A stretch of 64,000 nt of DNA from Alloteropsis semialata. Its lineage: Eukaryota; Streptophyta; Magnoliopsida; Poales; Poaceae. Made by a program: the position numbers and the translations under genes. The stretch is from assembly GCA_004135705.1 (NCBI GenBank), contig CM014271.1:53699463-53763462 (forward strand), written 5' to 3'. Below, piece after piece: positions 1 to 10,400 of the stretch (position 1 is its first letter; every line of letters begins with the position of its first letter). Under the pieces are notes generated by a model. That model was not told where the DNA came from. It was given only the letters and a program-made list of their open reading frames with translations, and ran no database searches.

Positions 1-1102
1 TTCACTATTAAGAATCTATATCCGACACTGTGCAGAGCATAATCAAGAAAGACACAATCCACAGTTTTAGGTCTAAGTTTACGTTTCTTGGTTATTGGCA
101 CATTAACTTTTGCCAAACAACCCCAAGTCCGTAAATAAGAATGTGTGAGCCTTTTCTTCTCCCGTTCCTCGAATGGAGTTTTCTCTTTATTCTTTGGAGG
201 AACACGATTCAGGACATGACACGCTGTCAATATAGCCTCACCCCACCATTCCTTAGAGAATCCCGCTGTCTAACATGGCGTTAACCAAATCAGTTAGAGT
301 GCGGGTCTTTCTTTCGGCAACTCCATCTGACTGAGGTGAGTAGGGAGGCGTCCTCTCATGAATTATATCATGTTCCTCAAAGAATAAGGTAAACAAATGT
401 GAGAAGTATTCTCCACCATGATCTGACCTTACACGTTTGATCTTTCTCTCAAGTTGATTCTCCACTTCAGCTTTATAGATCTTAAAGTAGTGTAGTGCTT
501 CATCTTTTGACTCTAGCAAGTAAATGTAGCAATATCTAGAGAAATCATCTATTAAAGTCATGAAATACTTTTTACCCCCTTTGTCAACACGTCATTCATC
601 TCACAAAGATCAGAATGAACGAGCTCCAGCGGTACCAAGTTCCTCGCCTCCGCGGCATTGTGAGGCTTGCGAGGTTGTTTTGATTCAACACACACATGGC
701 ACTTAGAACCTTTGACCGTGGTAAACTTCGGAATTAAATTTAAACTAGCCAAGTGCGACATACAACCAAAGGTAACATGACACAGCCGAGAATGCCAAAC
801 ATTCGACTCATCATCATTAACCACATGATTCACCACATTATTACAAGCATCTGATAAAGAAAAGCGGAACAAACCTCCGCAATCATAGCCTTTTCAAACA
901 AAAGTTTCATACTTAGAAAGTATTTATTGGACTCAAACACTGATTTATAACCATCTCTACACAGTAGAGAGCCGCTAACTAGATTTTTCTTGATAGTAGG
1001 GACATGCTGCATGTTCCTCAGCTGCACGGTCTTTCCCGAAGTAAGCTTCAGATTGACCGAACCAACATCAAGTACACGCGCATGTGATCCGTTCCCCATT
1101 AA
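1..1102 (-). pseudogene. copia GAG-pre-integrase and integrase, frameshifted
   Basis: Between 1099 and 830 the frame continues the protease C-terminal part. Between 872 and 558 lies the zinc-binding GAG-pre-integrase region (H-x4-H then C-x2-C, visible as HSRLCH and CHVC). Between 561 and 253 lies the integrase core, with the acidic residues in DDFSRY, RSDHGGEY and VAERK. Frame changes near 885, 575 (a G-run) and 257 separate the pieces. From 252 to 1 integrase-like coding continues in a third frame. The family role is cDNA insertion into chromosomes; this copy cannot encode it intact. Confidence 0.85.
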
Positions 1103-2338
1103 CTAGGAGGTAGTTCCACTGACCTGATAAGAAGAAAACAGACTGATGTCAGCACACACATGAATATTAGCTCTAGTATCAACCCACCAATCAGGTAATT
1201 GACAAACAGAAAGGACCATAGGCAAATAATTACCGTACCCCGAGGTTCCTCCGTTGTCATCGCTAATGACCATGTTGGCTGCCTTCGGCCTGTATTTGCT
1301 TTTCTCGCAGTCTTTGGCATAATGCCCTTCAAGACCGCAAGTATAGCACTTACCCTTGCCCTTGCTCGGCTGGTTCTTCTTCTTCTTAAAAGTGGTTGTT
1401 TGATTAGCCTTGACCTCAGGCTTATTCTGGTTCTTCTTTTTCTGCTGGCCCTTGATGTTTCTCTGGACCAGGTTTGCACTAGAGGACCCAGCAATTCCTT
1501 TGCCGCGATTGTCCTTCGCTCTTGCCTTCTCCTCAACATCGAGAGACCCAATGAGCTCAGACACACTGAACACTTGTCTCTTATGCTTCAGAGAGGTAGC
1601 AAAGTCCCTCCTAGAGAGCGGCAGTTTAGCAATCATGCTTCCAGCCACAAACTTGTCGGGCAACTCGCATTTAAAGTCCTCTAGCTCCTTAGCCAGTGAC
1701 TGAAGCTCATGAGCTTGTTCCACTACTGAACGGTCATCGACCATCTTGTAGTCGCAAAACTGCTCCATGACATACAGCTCACTGCCAGCATTAGAAGCAC
1801 CGAACTTGGCCTCAAGTGCATCCCACAGCGCCTTGCTAGTGTCCAGTGACAGATAGCTGTTCACAAGGTGATCAGCAAGAACGCTAATTACGGCACCTCG
1901 AAACAGGTTATCGGCTACCTGGAAGGCTCTCTCATCATCAGGAGAGAGATCCTTAGCCTTTCCCTGTGTGACGTAAAAGCAGTTCATGTAGGTCAACCAA
2001 AGTGACATTCTACTCTGCCATCTCTTGTAATGTGTTCCATCGAACACATGTGGTTTAAGCGCACTTGCAAAACTAGCAGTCGATAGCCTATCACAATTAT
2101 AAGGTTTTTGGATTGTTAGAAATATAGGCATCATTCGACATATTTTAGTTCCGAATAAAAGCATGTAAATCATGATGATGATTAGTGACCCAGTGAGAAC
2201 ATGATATGTGCACGTGTTCAAGTTCAATCTCATATTAAATAAGAACAAAGTAAAGAACCAAATAAGGTTCAGGATGTACCCTGAGACGGGGCCACTGCCG
2301 GAGGCATTGACTGCGCCGTTATCAACTGGATTAGTCAT
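1103..2338 (-). pseudogene. copia gag and start of protease, with a probable in-frame intron
   Basis: The frame encodes a copia-type Gag. The UBN2/retrotran_gag-like region follows a short leader, a zinc knuckle CYTCGLEGHYAKDC lies near residue 330, and the protease site follows near residue 390. That site reads D-T-R-A instead of the D-T/S-G-A required by aspartic proteases. Residues 21-84 are a hydrophobic insert flanked by splice signals: donor at 2279 (GTACAT) and acceptor at 2088 (GATAG). Removing these 192 nt keeps the frame and joins two Gag-like segments, so I infer an intron. The reading frame ends at a TAG (1103-1105), after which homologous coding continues in the same frame. Confidence 0.8.
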
Positions 2339-2344
2339 GCTAAT

Positions 2345-2998
2345 CGGTTGACGAAGTAGACAAACTTGAGCAGTCGCGTGAAGACGCTCCCCAAAAACCT
2401 TATCGCCTGGCTATCCCGAGCAGGATCTCACGACAGTCGAGGTTCCGGAGGCTCTGCTCTCGCTAGAACCGTGCGTGTAGTGCAAGCGATGGGGAGGCAA
2501 GCGATGCAGCAGAAACAATGAGGGAGAAGAGAGAGGTCTCCTAAGGAATACCTGAGAGGTTGTGTTGGTGCGTGTCTCTGGGTAGGGGAGGGCCTCTTTT
2601 TATAGGCGCGGCCTGGCGGAGGGGGATGCACCTGGACGCCTCTACAGGAAAGGCAAGAATCCCGCGGGGCAAATAAGGCACATCCCTGTGAGCGTTTAAG
2701 GTAGGTAATTGATTCTGCCACAATCCTCGTCTCGTCTCGTCACGTCACGGCACGACACGCCACGCCCACGGCCCGGCTCGATGAAGCGAGCGAGCGCGCG
2801 CGCATGTGGCATCCCGGTTACCCTTTGCCAACTTCACATTTGGTGTACCACATGTCCACCTAATAAGTTGGTTGAGATCCTCTTAACTACCAATATGGTA
2901 GTAACCACTTTTAACTCCCTTTGCATTAATCGTGGGCCTTAAATATTTTAGATTTAATTGGAATTATATAAAAGGGCCAAGCCCAAATAAATCCAACA
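2345..2998 (-). repeat. 5' LTR of the copia element (inner edge uncertain)
   Basis: On the minus strand the LTR opens with TGTTGGATTTATTTGGGC at 2998. A TATA box (CCTATAAAAAGAGG on the minus strand) lies near 2592-2605, in the place expected for an LTR promoter. The inner edge is a guess: I found no clear initiator-tRNA primer binding site between 2340 and 2540. The target duplication cannot be tested because the other end is outside the window. Confidence 0.6.
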
Positions 2999-3375
2999 GC
3001 ATTAACCAACATCCACAATACCTACTGGCTCTAGCATTGCCACCATCGAAACGAGCGTGAATGTTGTCGCTGCGATAACACCTCAAATAGAGAGGATCCC
3101 TCGTTTAGAGATTCGGCCAGGGTTGTGGAAGAAGGGATGAGCAGTGTGAAAGAGCTGCTTAAGGTGTAGACAGGTTCAGGCCGCTAGGAAGTGTAAAACA
3201 CTATGTTTTTTTTCTTGGCTTAAGGTTGTGCCTCAGAAGAATCTGTCCCGACGCCCCCATGCGGACATAGGCCTTTTATAGGTAAAAATGACAGTTACCG
3301 TCTCAGGTGTAAAAAGGATTCGTTGCAGACGGTGGGGTATGAAAAGAATCCGCTACCCTACGTGTTCTCTTACCA
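2999..3375 (-). other. probable LTR remnant, no gene
   Basis: No coding region is visible. The minus strand carries ACCTATAAAAGGCC near 3273-3287, a strong TATA box. The phrase 'gtgtagacaggttcaggccgc' style of U5 sequence nearby resembles grass gypsy LTRs. I call it an LTR fragment abutting the copia LTR, with low certainty. Confidence 0.3.
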
Positions 3376-4322
3376 TGTGTTTGGCTCAGGGACAAGGTGG
3401 GACGGGATGATCCTGTCCTTGTTTTATGGGATGGAACGGTCCTGTCTCGTGTTTGGTCGAAGAGGATGGGTCCATACCAGTTTTGTGTTTGGTTCGACGG
3501 ATCCATAAAAATGGAATGGATGGAGTTTCTTCCACCGTTAATCTCCGTTAGTTGTAGGACCCATATATCAGTCACTCATAACATAAAACAAAGGGATGGC
3601 CCGCGTGTCATACAACAGTTCACATTCGTTTCTAGCCTTTTTTTCCTTTATCCTTCGGATATTTTTTTACAACCTTATCCAGTGTTTCTAGAGCTTTGGA
3701 TTACCGTCATGAGCCAGAGGCTGCGCCGCAGGCGAAGCTGCATCCACTTGCAGCTTGCTTGCATCTGCACAAGCTGCAGCAGCACGGCACGGCTGCGCTG
3801 CTCGCTCTTGCACAAACCATCATCACCCGCTACATGCTCTCGCACAGTTCAGCCGAACTCGCCTGGGAAGTCGCCCATGCCGAACTCACTCGCCTACCCC
3901 GGAGGTCGTGCGTGAGAAGCTCTCTTCATGCCGACCTCGCCTATGTCTGATTCAGCCCCCTCGCCCATGGTGACCGGTGAGCTGTTGCTTGCACGGAGCT
4001 CGCATCTGCTGCCTGGAAGTCGCGCCGCTGGATTCCACAACCTCGCCGGAGCTCCTTCGCGCCCTTGTCTGTCCACACCCACGCGGCCCCGCCCTCGCCG
4101 GAGTCCACGCTGCTGGAGTTGACCTGCCCATGCGGGAGACGGCCGCTTACGCCGTGCAAGTGGGATGACCCCGTCCGCTCGTTTTGAGCGGACGGGCTCA
4201 TCCCGCATCTGGCGCGGATATTCGCTTATTGGGTGACTCCGTTCTCCTTTGCCTAAAGACCAAACACCACCAAAAAGAGGACCGTCCCATCCTGTCCCCA
4301 TCGGTCCCTGGAACCAAATGCA
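3376..4322. mobile_element. non-autonomous DNA transposon with GC-rich cargo
   Basis: The ends are imperfect inverted repeats of roughly 40 bp: left TGTGTTTGGCTCAGGGACA, and right (reverse complement) TGCATTTGGTTCCAGGGACC. Both continue into related 'gggacgggatgatcctg' / 'gggacaggatgggacgg' sequence. The flanks are CTCTTACCA and CTCTTATGC, which match over the first six of nine bases and could be an old 9-bp target duplication. The interior (about 3690-4190) is much more GC-rich than the ends and looks exon-like, but it has no recognisable protein. It could be a gene-capturing Mutator-like or a hAT-like element. Confidence 0.5.
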
Positions 4323-4619
4323 CTCTTATGCCATCATGGGGTGCCCCGGACAGGGTTTCATGGGGCCTTCCTTTTCATTTGTAGAGCGGGGCCCTTCTGT
4401 GGGCGCCACACCCTTCATTCGTGGGGAAGGAAAGGCTTACGCCACTCGAGGGGCCACGGCCTTCTGTCGCGCGTGGCTCGAAGTTGCCTGTCGCTCATTA
4501 GTCGATGTACTCCGTGTTCTTGGGCTCCCGTGTCACCGACTGTACCTCGGACAATCCTTCTCTCCCGGTATAGCTATGTTCCATCGTCGCGTCTTATCCT
4601 TGCCCCTTGCAACACGCCA
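4323..4619. other. intergenic, nothing recognised
   Basis: This is moderately GC-rich sequence with open frames on the plus strand but no protein family that I recognise. It may be a fragment of an LTR or a captured exon. Confidence 0.3.
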
Positions 4620-4937
4620 GTGTTCAGATTCCTGGGGACAATAAATTGTCCCCAAGAAATCTTGCATGCATGAAGTCCTAAATGAAGTCCATTTACAAAA
4701 ACCTTTTCACAGATGAGTGCAACTTTGCGTGACGAATCTAATGAGCCTAATTAATTCATGATTTGCTACAGTAATGCTACAGTAATCATCCTCTAATCCT
4801 GCGGTCAAAAGCCTCATTAGATTCGTCTCACGAATTTGTCAGGGGTTGTGGAGATAGTTTTGTAAACTGATTTTATTTACTACCTCTAATTAGTGGTCAA
4901 AGTAGGGTGTAAAAAATTTGCCCCACCATCTGAACAC
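4620..4937. mobile_element. MITE with GTGTTCAGAT terminal inverted repeats
   Basis: The element starts GTGTTCAGATTCCTGGGGACAA, and the reverse complement of its end starts GTGTTCAGATGGTGGGGCAAA. The interior carries the 'gacgaatctaatgagcctaattaa' / 'cattagattcgtctcacgaa' inverted block common to many grass MITEs. No clear target duplication is visible next to the ends, so the superfamily is left open. Confidence 0.65.
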
Positions 4938-5337
4938 GGCCGACTCACACATGCGGCAGGCAGTTGTTGACTGCCCTCGGAGAGGGCGCCTCCCTTCCTG
5001 GTGCTAGGGCTTCTTTCTCTCGGTCTTTCCCCGGAGGATGACATCATCTCCCCTGGATGCTTTCGCCCTTGACGCCATACCGTGATTGTTGGGCCTAGTC
5101 GTACGCCGGGCTGTAACACGTTCCGTGACAAGAGCATATAGTTCTAGTGACGCCGATGCAAAACACTTTCATGTTTGCTTTGCTGTTGTCGACAGTGAAT
5201 ACAATACAAGCTAGGGGGACCTTAGCAATGTAACAGAAGAGGAAGAGGACGAGTGTAGGCTGTAGGGCTGCTGGTGATGGCCTGGCCCTGGCCACACATT
5301 CGACAGAACTCTGCTCCTAATGATCTAGTAATATATA
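4938..5337. other. intergenic, nothing recognised
   Basis: I see no coding signal or repeat structure apart from ordinary short reading frames. Confidence 0.3.
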
Positions 5338-5926
5338 CTTCCTCCGTTTCAAATTCTAAGACATTACAACATTTTTGAAAAGTCAAAGCATCTCATGTTT
5401 GACCAAATTTGTATAACAAAATACTAATATTTATTATATCAAATAAGTACCATTGGATTCTGCATTAAGGGCTTGTTTAGTTGGTGGAGGAAAGTTTGCG
5501 AACTTTACTGTAGCAATTTTAAATCAAAGATTAGGAGAACTAAACATGATCTAATTATAAAACTAATTACACGGATGGACGGAAAATCACGAGACGAATC
5601 TATTAAGCCTAATTAATCCATCATTAGAGATTGTTTACTGTAGCACGACGTTGTCTAATCATGGCCTAATTAGGCTCATTAGATTCGTCTCGCGAAGTTA
5701 CCCGGGGTTATGGAATGGTTTTTGTCATTAATCCACGTTTAATACCCTTAATTAGTGTCCTAACATTTGATGTGACGGATGAATAGTGAAAAGTTTGAAA
5801 AGTTGATGCAACTAAATATGGCCTAAATATATTTTTATAGTTATATCTATTTGGTGCCACAAATTTTTGTAATCCTCTCTAATTTTTTGGAATATTGAAA
5901 TTACTTACATTTTGGAATTGAGGAAG
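5338..5926. mobile_element. Stowaway-type MITE, split by another MITE
   Basis: The left end is CTTCCTCCGTTTCAAATTCT and the reverse complement of the right end is CTTCCTCAATTCCAAAATGT, a classic Stowaway (Tc1/mariner-derived) terminus. TA dinucleotides flank both ends (5336-5337 and 5927-5928), the expected target duplication. Removing the inserted element at 5469-5823 and its duplicated TAA leaves about 230 bp, normal for Stowaway. Confidence 0.85.
5469..5823. mobile_element. Tourist-like (PIF/Harbinger) MITE nested in the Stowaway
   Basis: The ends are GGGCTTGTTTAGTTG and, as reverse complement, GGCCATATTTAGTTG. A TAA target duplication lies at 5466-5468 and 5824-5826, as expected for the TWA preference of PIF/Harbinger transposases. 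The 355-bp interior contains the inverted block 'gagacgaatctattaagcctaatta'. There is no coding capacity. Confidence 0.85.
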
Positions 5927-6793
5927 TATATAGCGCACCAGACAGTATCCAAATTATTGACAACAGTAAGTTAGCACTAGTTTACAGCAGACTGCTTTAT
6001 GTAACTGCTAGAAAGGTTGAAAATATTGTTGACCTTAGTAGTTCAATAGAATATTGAGCAAAAAGAATGCAAGAATTGGAAGAACATGCATCCACATCCC
6101 TGTATGTCTGTAGCAGAATACAGTCACAGAAACAGAAGACCTGAATTGTATTTTGTCTCATTAGAACGAAATTTTAGGCAAGAATTGAAGAACATTTTGT
6201 TTGGAACTCTCTCATGTCTGTCTACCAGCTGTCGTGCTGAGCCGAGCACGGAAGGAAGTGCCACAACCGCCACTGCATCACTAGACCTTCACAACACGAC
6301 ACTGCCAATGGCATACGTCTGTCTATCTCTCATACCTTCTTTGGAATTCAGATATAAGCAGGCACATGACCAAACTAGCTAGGTTCTTGTTCACATAACC
6401 AATCAGGTGTGAGGATGAGGACGGCAAAGTGTAAGGCGTCGAAGGTGAGGGCTTGGCCCATCGGTGCAGTAAGATTCTTGATAGGTGCAGTAAAATTCTT
6501 CACTTCGTCGTCAAAATACCAAATGAAGTTGGATGAGCGCTCTCATTTGATGTGTGTTAACAGCTTATGAAAATAGCACTGATACAGGTAATAGGGAGAA
6601 ACAATTTTACGTACGGATGGGGAGGGCAGAAGAAAAACTCATGGCCAAACAGAGACTGAAGCAGCACAATCCAAAAGTTATGACCAAAGGTAGCTGTTAT
6701 CAACACCCCAATAATCATGCTCCTCCTTTTGATGCTGTTAATTGAGCCACTCGGGCCTGGAGTCAGGTCACCAAGGCTGCTCGTCAATGTAGG
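5927..6793. other. AT-rich intergenic DNA
   Basis: I see only short spurious frames and no recognisable repeat termini. Confidence 0.3.
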
Positions 6794-7398
6794 TGTTGGC
6801 GATCAAAATTGGCACAAGGACAGCAAGGCAGGAAGAACCGGTGGGACCGGATTCCTCAAACCGGTGGAACCGGTTTAGCACTGTTGCCTGTTCGACAAGG
6901 CAAACCGGTGGAACCGGTTTAGGGAACCGGTGGAACCGGTTTTCCCCGAGTCCTAGTAGGATTGGACTCTTTTATAGATCCGAGTTGTAATAGGACTTTT
7001 CTTGCGGGGTACGACCTCCCCACCCTATAAATATGAAGGGTCACGGCCGATTGAGGGTTATCCAATCGATCAAAACATTTATTACCTTTACTTTTTTGTC
7101 ATCTCCAAACCCTAGCTTTTCCAACCCTAATTCTGTTCGTTCTTCGTCTCTACGGCGATTTACGACGCTCTGAGTGGCCTGCCGATCTCAGAGAAACCCT
7201 AGGCGCGCCTGCCCTGACGGGGTCCCTCCCGGGCCGGTGATCTTAGATCTACGCAGCTGCCCCCTGTAGAACCGGTTTCACCGGATCTACAAACCGGTAT
7301 TACCGGTTTCGCCTGGGACTGTTGCAGTCGAACGATCCGTTGCGGATCTCACGCATTCTAGCGCAAGTTCGGTGTGTTGATCATAAAAAGCGTCAACA
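6794..7398 (+). repeat. 5' LTR of G1
   Basis: The LTR begins TGTTGGCGATC and ends GTCAACA, giving TGTTG/CAACA termini and 605 bp. A TATA box (CCTATAAATATG) lies at about 7023-7034. The LTR contains five paired blocks built on ACCGGT...ACCGGT (6835-6945 and 7268-7310), the same motif as in the coding region. The five bases before it, GTAGG, are the candidate target duplication; the partner is hidden. Confidence 0.85.
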
Positions 7399-7404
7399 CA
7401 TTTT

Positions 7405-7422
7405 TGGCGACTCCGCTGGGGA
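7405..7422 (+). promoter_or_regulatory. primer binding site of G1
   Basis: TGGCGACTCCGCTGGGGA begins six bases after the LTR. TGG at its start pairs with the CCA end of a tRNA, and the rest resembles the acceptor end of an arginine tRNA. The tRNA identity is from memory and needs checking. Confidence 0.7.
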
Positions 7423-7469
7423 ATCTGGAAATCTTGGTTTTAATAACCGATTGTTCAGGACCTAGCCAG

Positions 7470-10400
7470 ATGGGATCTATTTCAGATCTTGACAAGGATA
7501 ACATCGTTGTTCCCTCCATTGAGGAGATCAGCGAGGAGGAACGCCTGAAGTTTGAAGCGGCCCAGGAATTCTTCAAGAAGCAATTCTTGATGGGGCTCAA
7601 GAAGGATCGCCACGGCAAGGTGACAAGAACTCAAGACTTCATGATGCCGGCGTTCGTGATGAAGGATCAGACGGTGGAAAAAGTCCCTCCAGTAACGGTA
7701 CACCCACCTGAAACTTCTACTCTTAAATCTAATGAAGAGCTTAATGCTGCGTTTTCAAATACTGAAGAATTAGTATGCTCTCTTGCGAGTAGATTAGAAA
7801 ATATTGGTAAATTGGTAGAATCTTCTGTTTATACACAAAATTTACCACATATGCAACATGAGGATATGCATGCTAGTGTGTCGGCTACACCAGGAAAAGC
7901 ACCTGAAAACCCTATGTATGGTATGCCGACAAATTTTTATCCAGGACAGGTACCGCCGCCAGCGCACGTTTCGCCAGCCTCGGCGAAACCGGTTTTACCG
8001 GTTACAGAAACCGGTGGAACCGGTTCTGCTGTTCAGGCTGGACAGCAGCTTGTTCCACATGCCACAGCTCCTGTTTCGGTGGTCCCTAACCGAAATCCAG
8101 AGGCTGTTAATGGATCTGCTTACATTAGGACACGTGCTTATACATCACCCCCTATACCTAATCAAAACATTAATTCTAGTGGGATTCCTAATGATGTATA
8201 TGATCAATATTTGCGGCAAAGTCCTACTAGCATGTCTCAAGTTGTTCCAGTTCAAAATACAGCCCCAGTGCAACCTGATCTAACTCGTTCAAATTTATAT
8301 GCTGAATTTTATAAGATGAAGGACGAGTTAGCTACTATGATGCAGGATAAGCTTGGCATTGATATGGGTAATTCTAGATTATATCAAAAACCATATCCTG
8401 CTAATTTTGATGCTGTAGCTTACCCCAATAATTGGCGTGTTCCTGATTTTGTGAAATTTAATGGTGATGATAGTAAAACCACTTGGGAACATGTTAGCCA
8501 ATATATTGCTCAACTAGGAGAAGCTAGTTCTAGTGAAGCTTTGAAAGTTCGTTTATTTTCTTTATCTTTGACTGGAACTGCTTTCTCTTGGTTTTCTTCA
8601 TTAACTCCCGGCTCAATTAATTCATGAAATCAATTAGAGCAAAAGTTTCATGATCATTTTTATAGTGGGAGTGTTCAATTGAAATTAACAGACTTAACAT
8701 CGGTTAGACAACAAAGAGATGAATCTGTTGTTGATTATTTCAAACGATTCAAAGAAACTAGAAACCGATGTTTTAATTTGTCGCTTTCTGAAAGGGATCT
8801 TGCTGATGTTTCTTTTAATGGTTTAAGATCCTCTCTTAAAGAAAAAATAGAAGGCTTTGAACATTATTCGGTTAATCAAGTGCAAATAAGAGCTTTAGTT
8901 GCTGAAAACCGAATTAAAAATAGTAAGGATACATATAAGACTCATCGTTCCAATGTTCATGTTGTTACTTATGATTCTAGTAGTTCGGACGATGAGGAAG
9001 ATGTGTATGTTGCTGAACTTATATGGCCTTCTAAGAATAAATCATACACTTGTCCATCTCTTAAGCCAATTCAAAAGAATCAGAAAGAAGAAGTGCGATT
9101 TACTTTTGATGTTTCCAAATGTGATCGTATTTTTGATGAATTATTGAAGAATGGAAACATTAAAATGTCTCATACTATTCCTCCACTTGAAGAACTCAAA
9201 AGGCGGGCATATTGCAAGTTGCATAATTCTTTTACGCATGCTACTAATGATTGCAATGTTTTCCGTCGACAGGTGCAATCGGCCTTGAATGAAGGACGTT
9301 TGACACTACATGAGATGCAGGTGGATAAAGACCCTTTCCCTGTCAATACCCTTGAGATGCAAGCTCCCAAGATTTTGATTCGGCCGCATCAAGTCGAATC
9401 AACTAAAGGAAAAAATGTTGTTGTGGGAGATGAGAAGCCCAAGCTTGAAAATTCAAAGGGAAAATCAATTGTCAGGGAAGTGGTGTGTGAGAAGACCCCC
9501 AATGGCAGAGAGACGTTCAAAATCACTGCAAGAGTCACGAATCTCGGGGGGCAAGGATCATCCAAGAAGCCGTTTGAGCCTGTACAGGACAAACCGGTTT
9601 TACCGGTTCCTGAAACCGGTTCCACCGGTTCTACTCAGGAGCGCCCGAAGATGTTGAAACCTAAGCGTCCGGAGATTGGAACTTGGAAAGTCAACGTGGC
9701 CAAGGATCGGGGGAAAGTTGCAAAGCCAAAAGTGACCTATGACCAGTTGTTTTCCAAGTATGCAAATCAAAGGCCAGTTGATGAGGATTGGCCGGCAAAA
9801 AAGAGAAAGAGGTCACCTCCACGCCAAGAGAAGCCAATTTCGCCTCCAAGGGTGAATAACAGGTGGAAAGGTGACAGTGCAGGTTCTTATTATCAGCAGG
9901 ACTATTATCAAAACATGCCATGGATGCCTCCGTATTACAATCATCAATATCCGGCATGGGATCACAATGGGATGAATATGCCTTATTACCCTGCGCAATA
10001 TCCTCCTTTTCATCCAGGGTGGGGTAATAACAGAGTTCCTGCACATGAGAGGTTGGAGTATAACCGTTCGGCTCCCCGTCGATCAGGTTGGGACGTGCCA
10101 CCTCAAACCGGTGGAACCGGTTCAGCAAACCGGTTAAACCGGTTTCCCCCGAGGAAACAGCCTTCTCTTCCCAAGCAAGTTTATCAACCTAAGAAGGTGG
10201 AGGAAGTTGTGCAGAAGATGGAGGTCGACCAGGAGAGGACTACTGCTGCTGACATCATCCAGATTGGTGACTTCCAAGTGAATTTGAAGGACGATGGCAA
10301 GATGCCTATGATAATTGGAGATCAAGTCAAGCCATCAGTCCAGGAGAACGTCGCTGTAGAGCCTAATGAGGGTAAGAAGGTTGAAATTGACAGAACTAAA

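Larger units (their letters stand above)
1..2998 (-). mobile_element. Ty1/copia retrotransposon, 5' part, degenerate
   Basis: Reading leftwards, this stretch gives an LTR, a gag, a retropepsin-like site, a GAG-pre-integrase zinc region and an integrase core. That gag-protease-integrase order is the copia order. The element runs off the window before reverse transcriptase. I count at least five lesions: a changed protease site, a stop codon at about 1103, and frameshifts near 885, 575 and 257. The element therefore looks non-autonomous and old. Confidence 0.9.
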
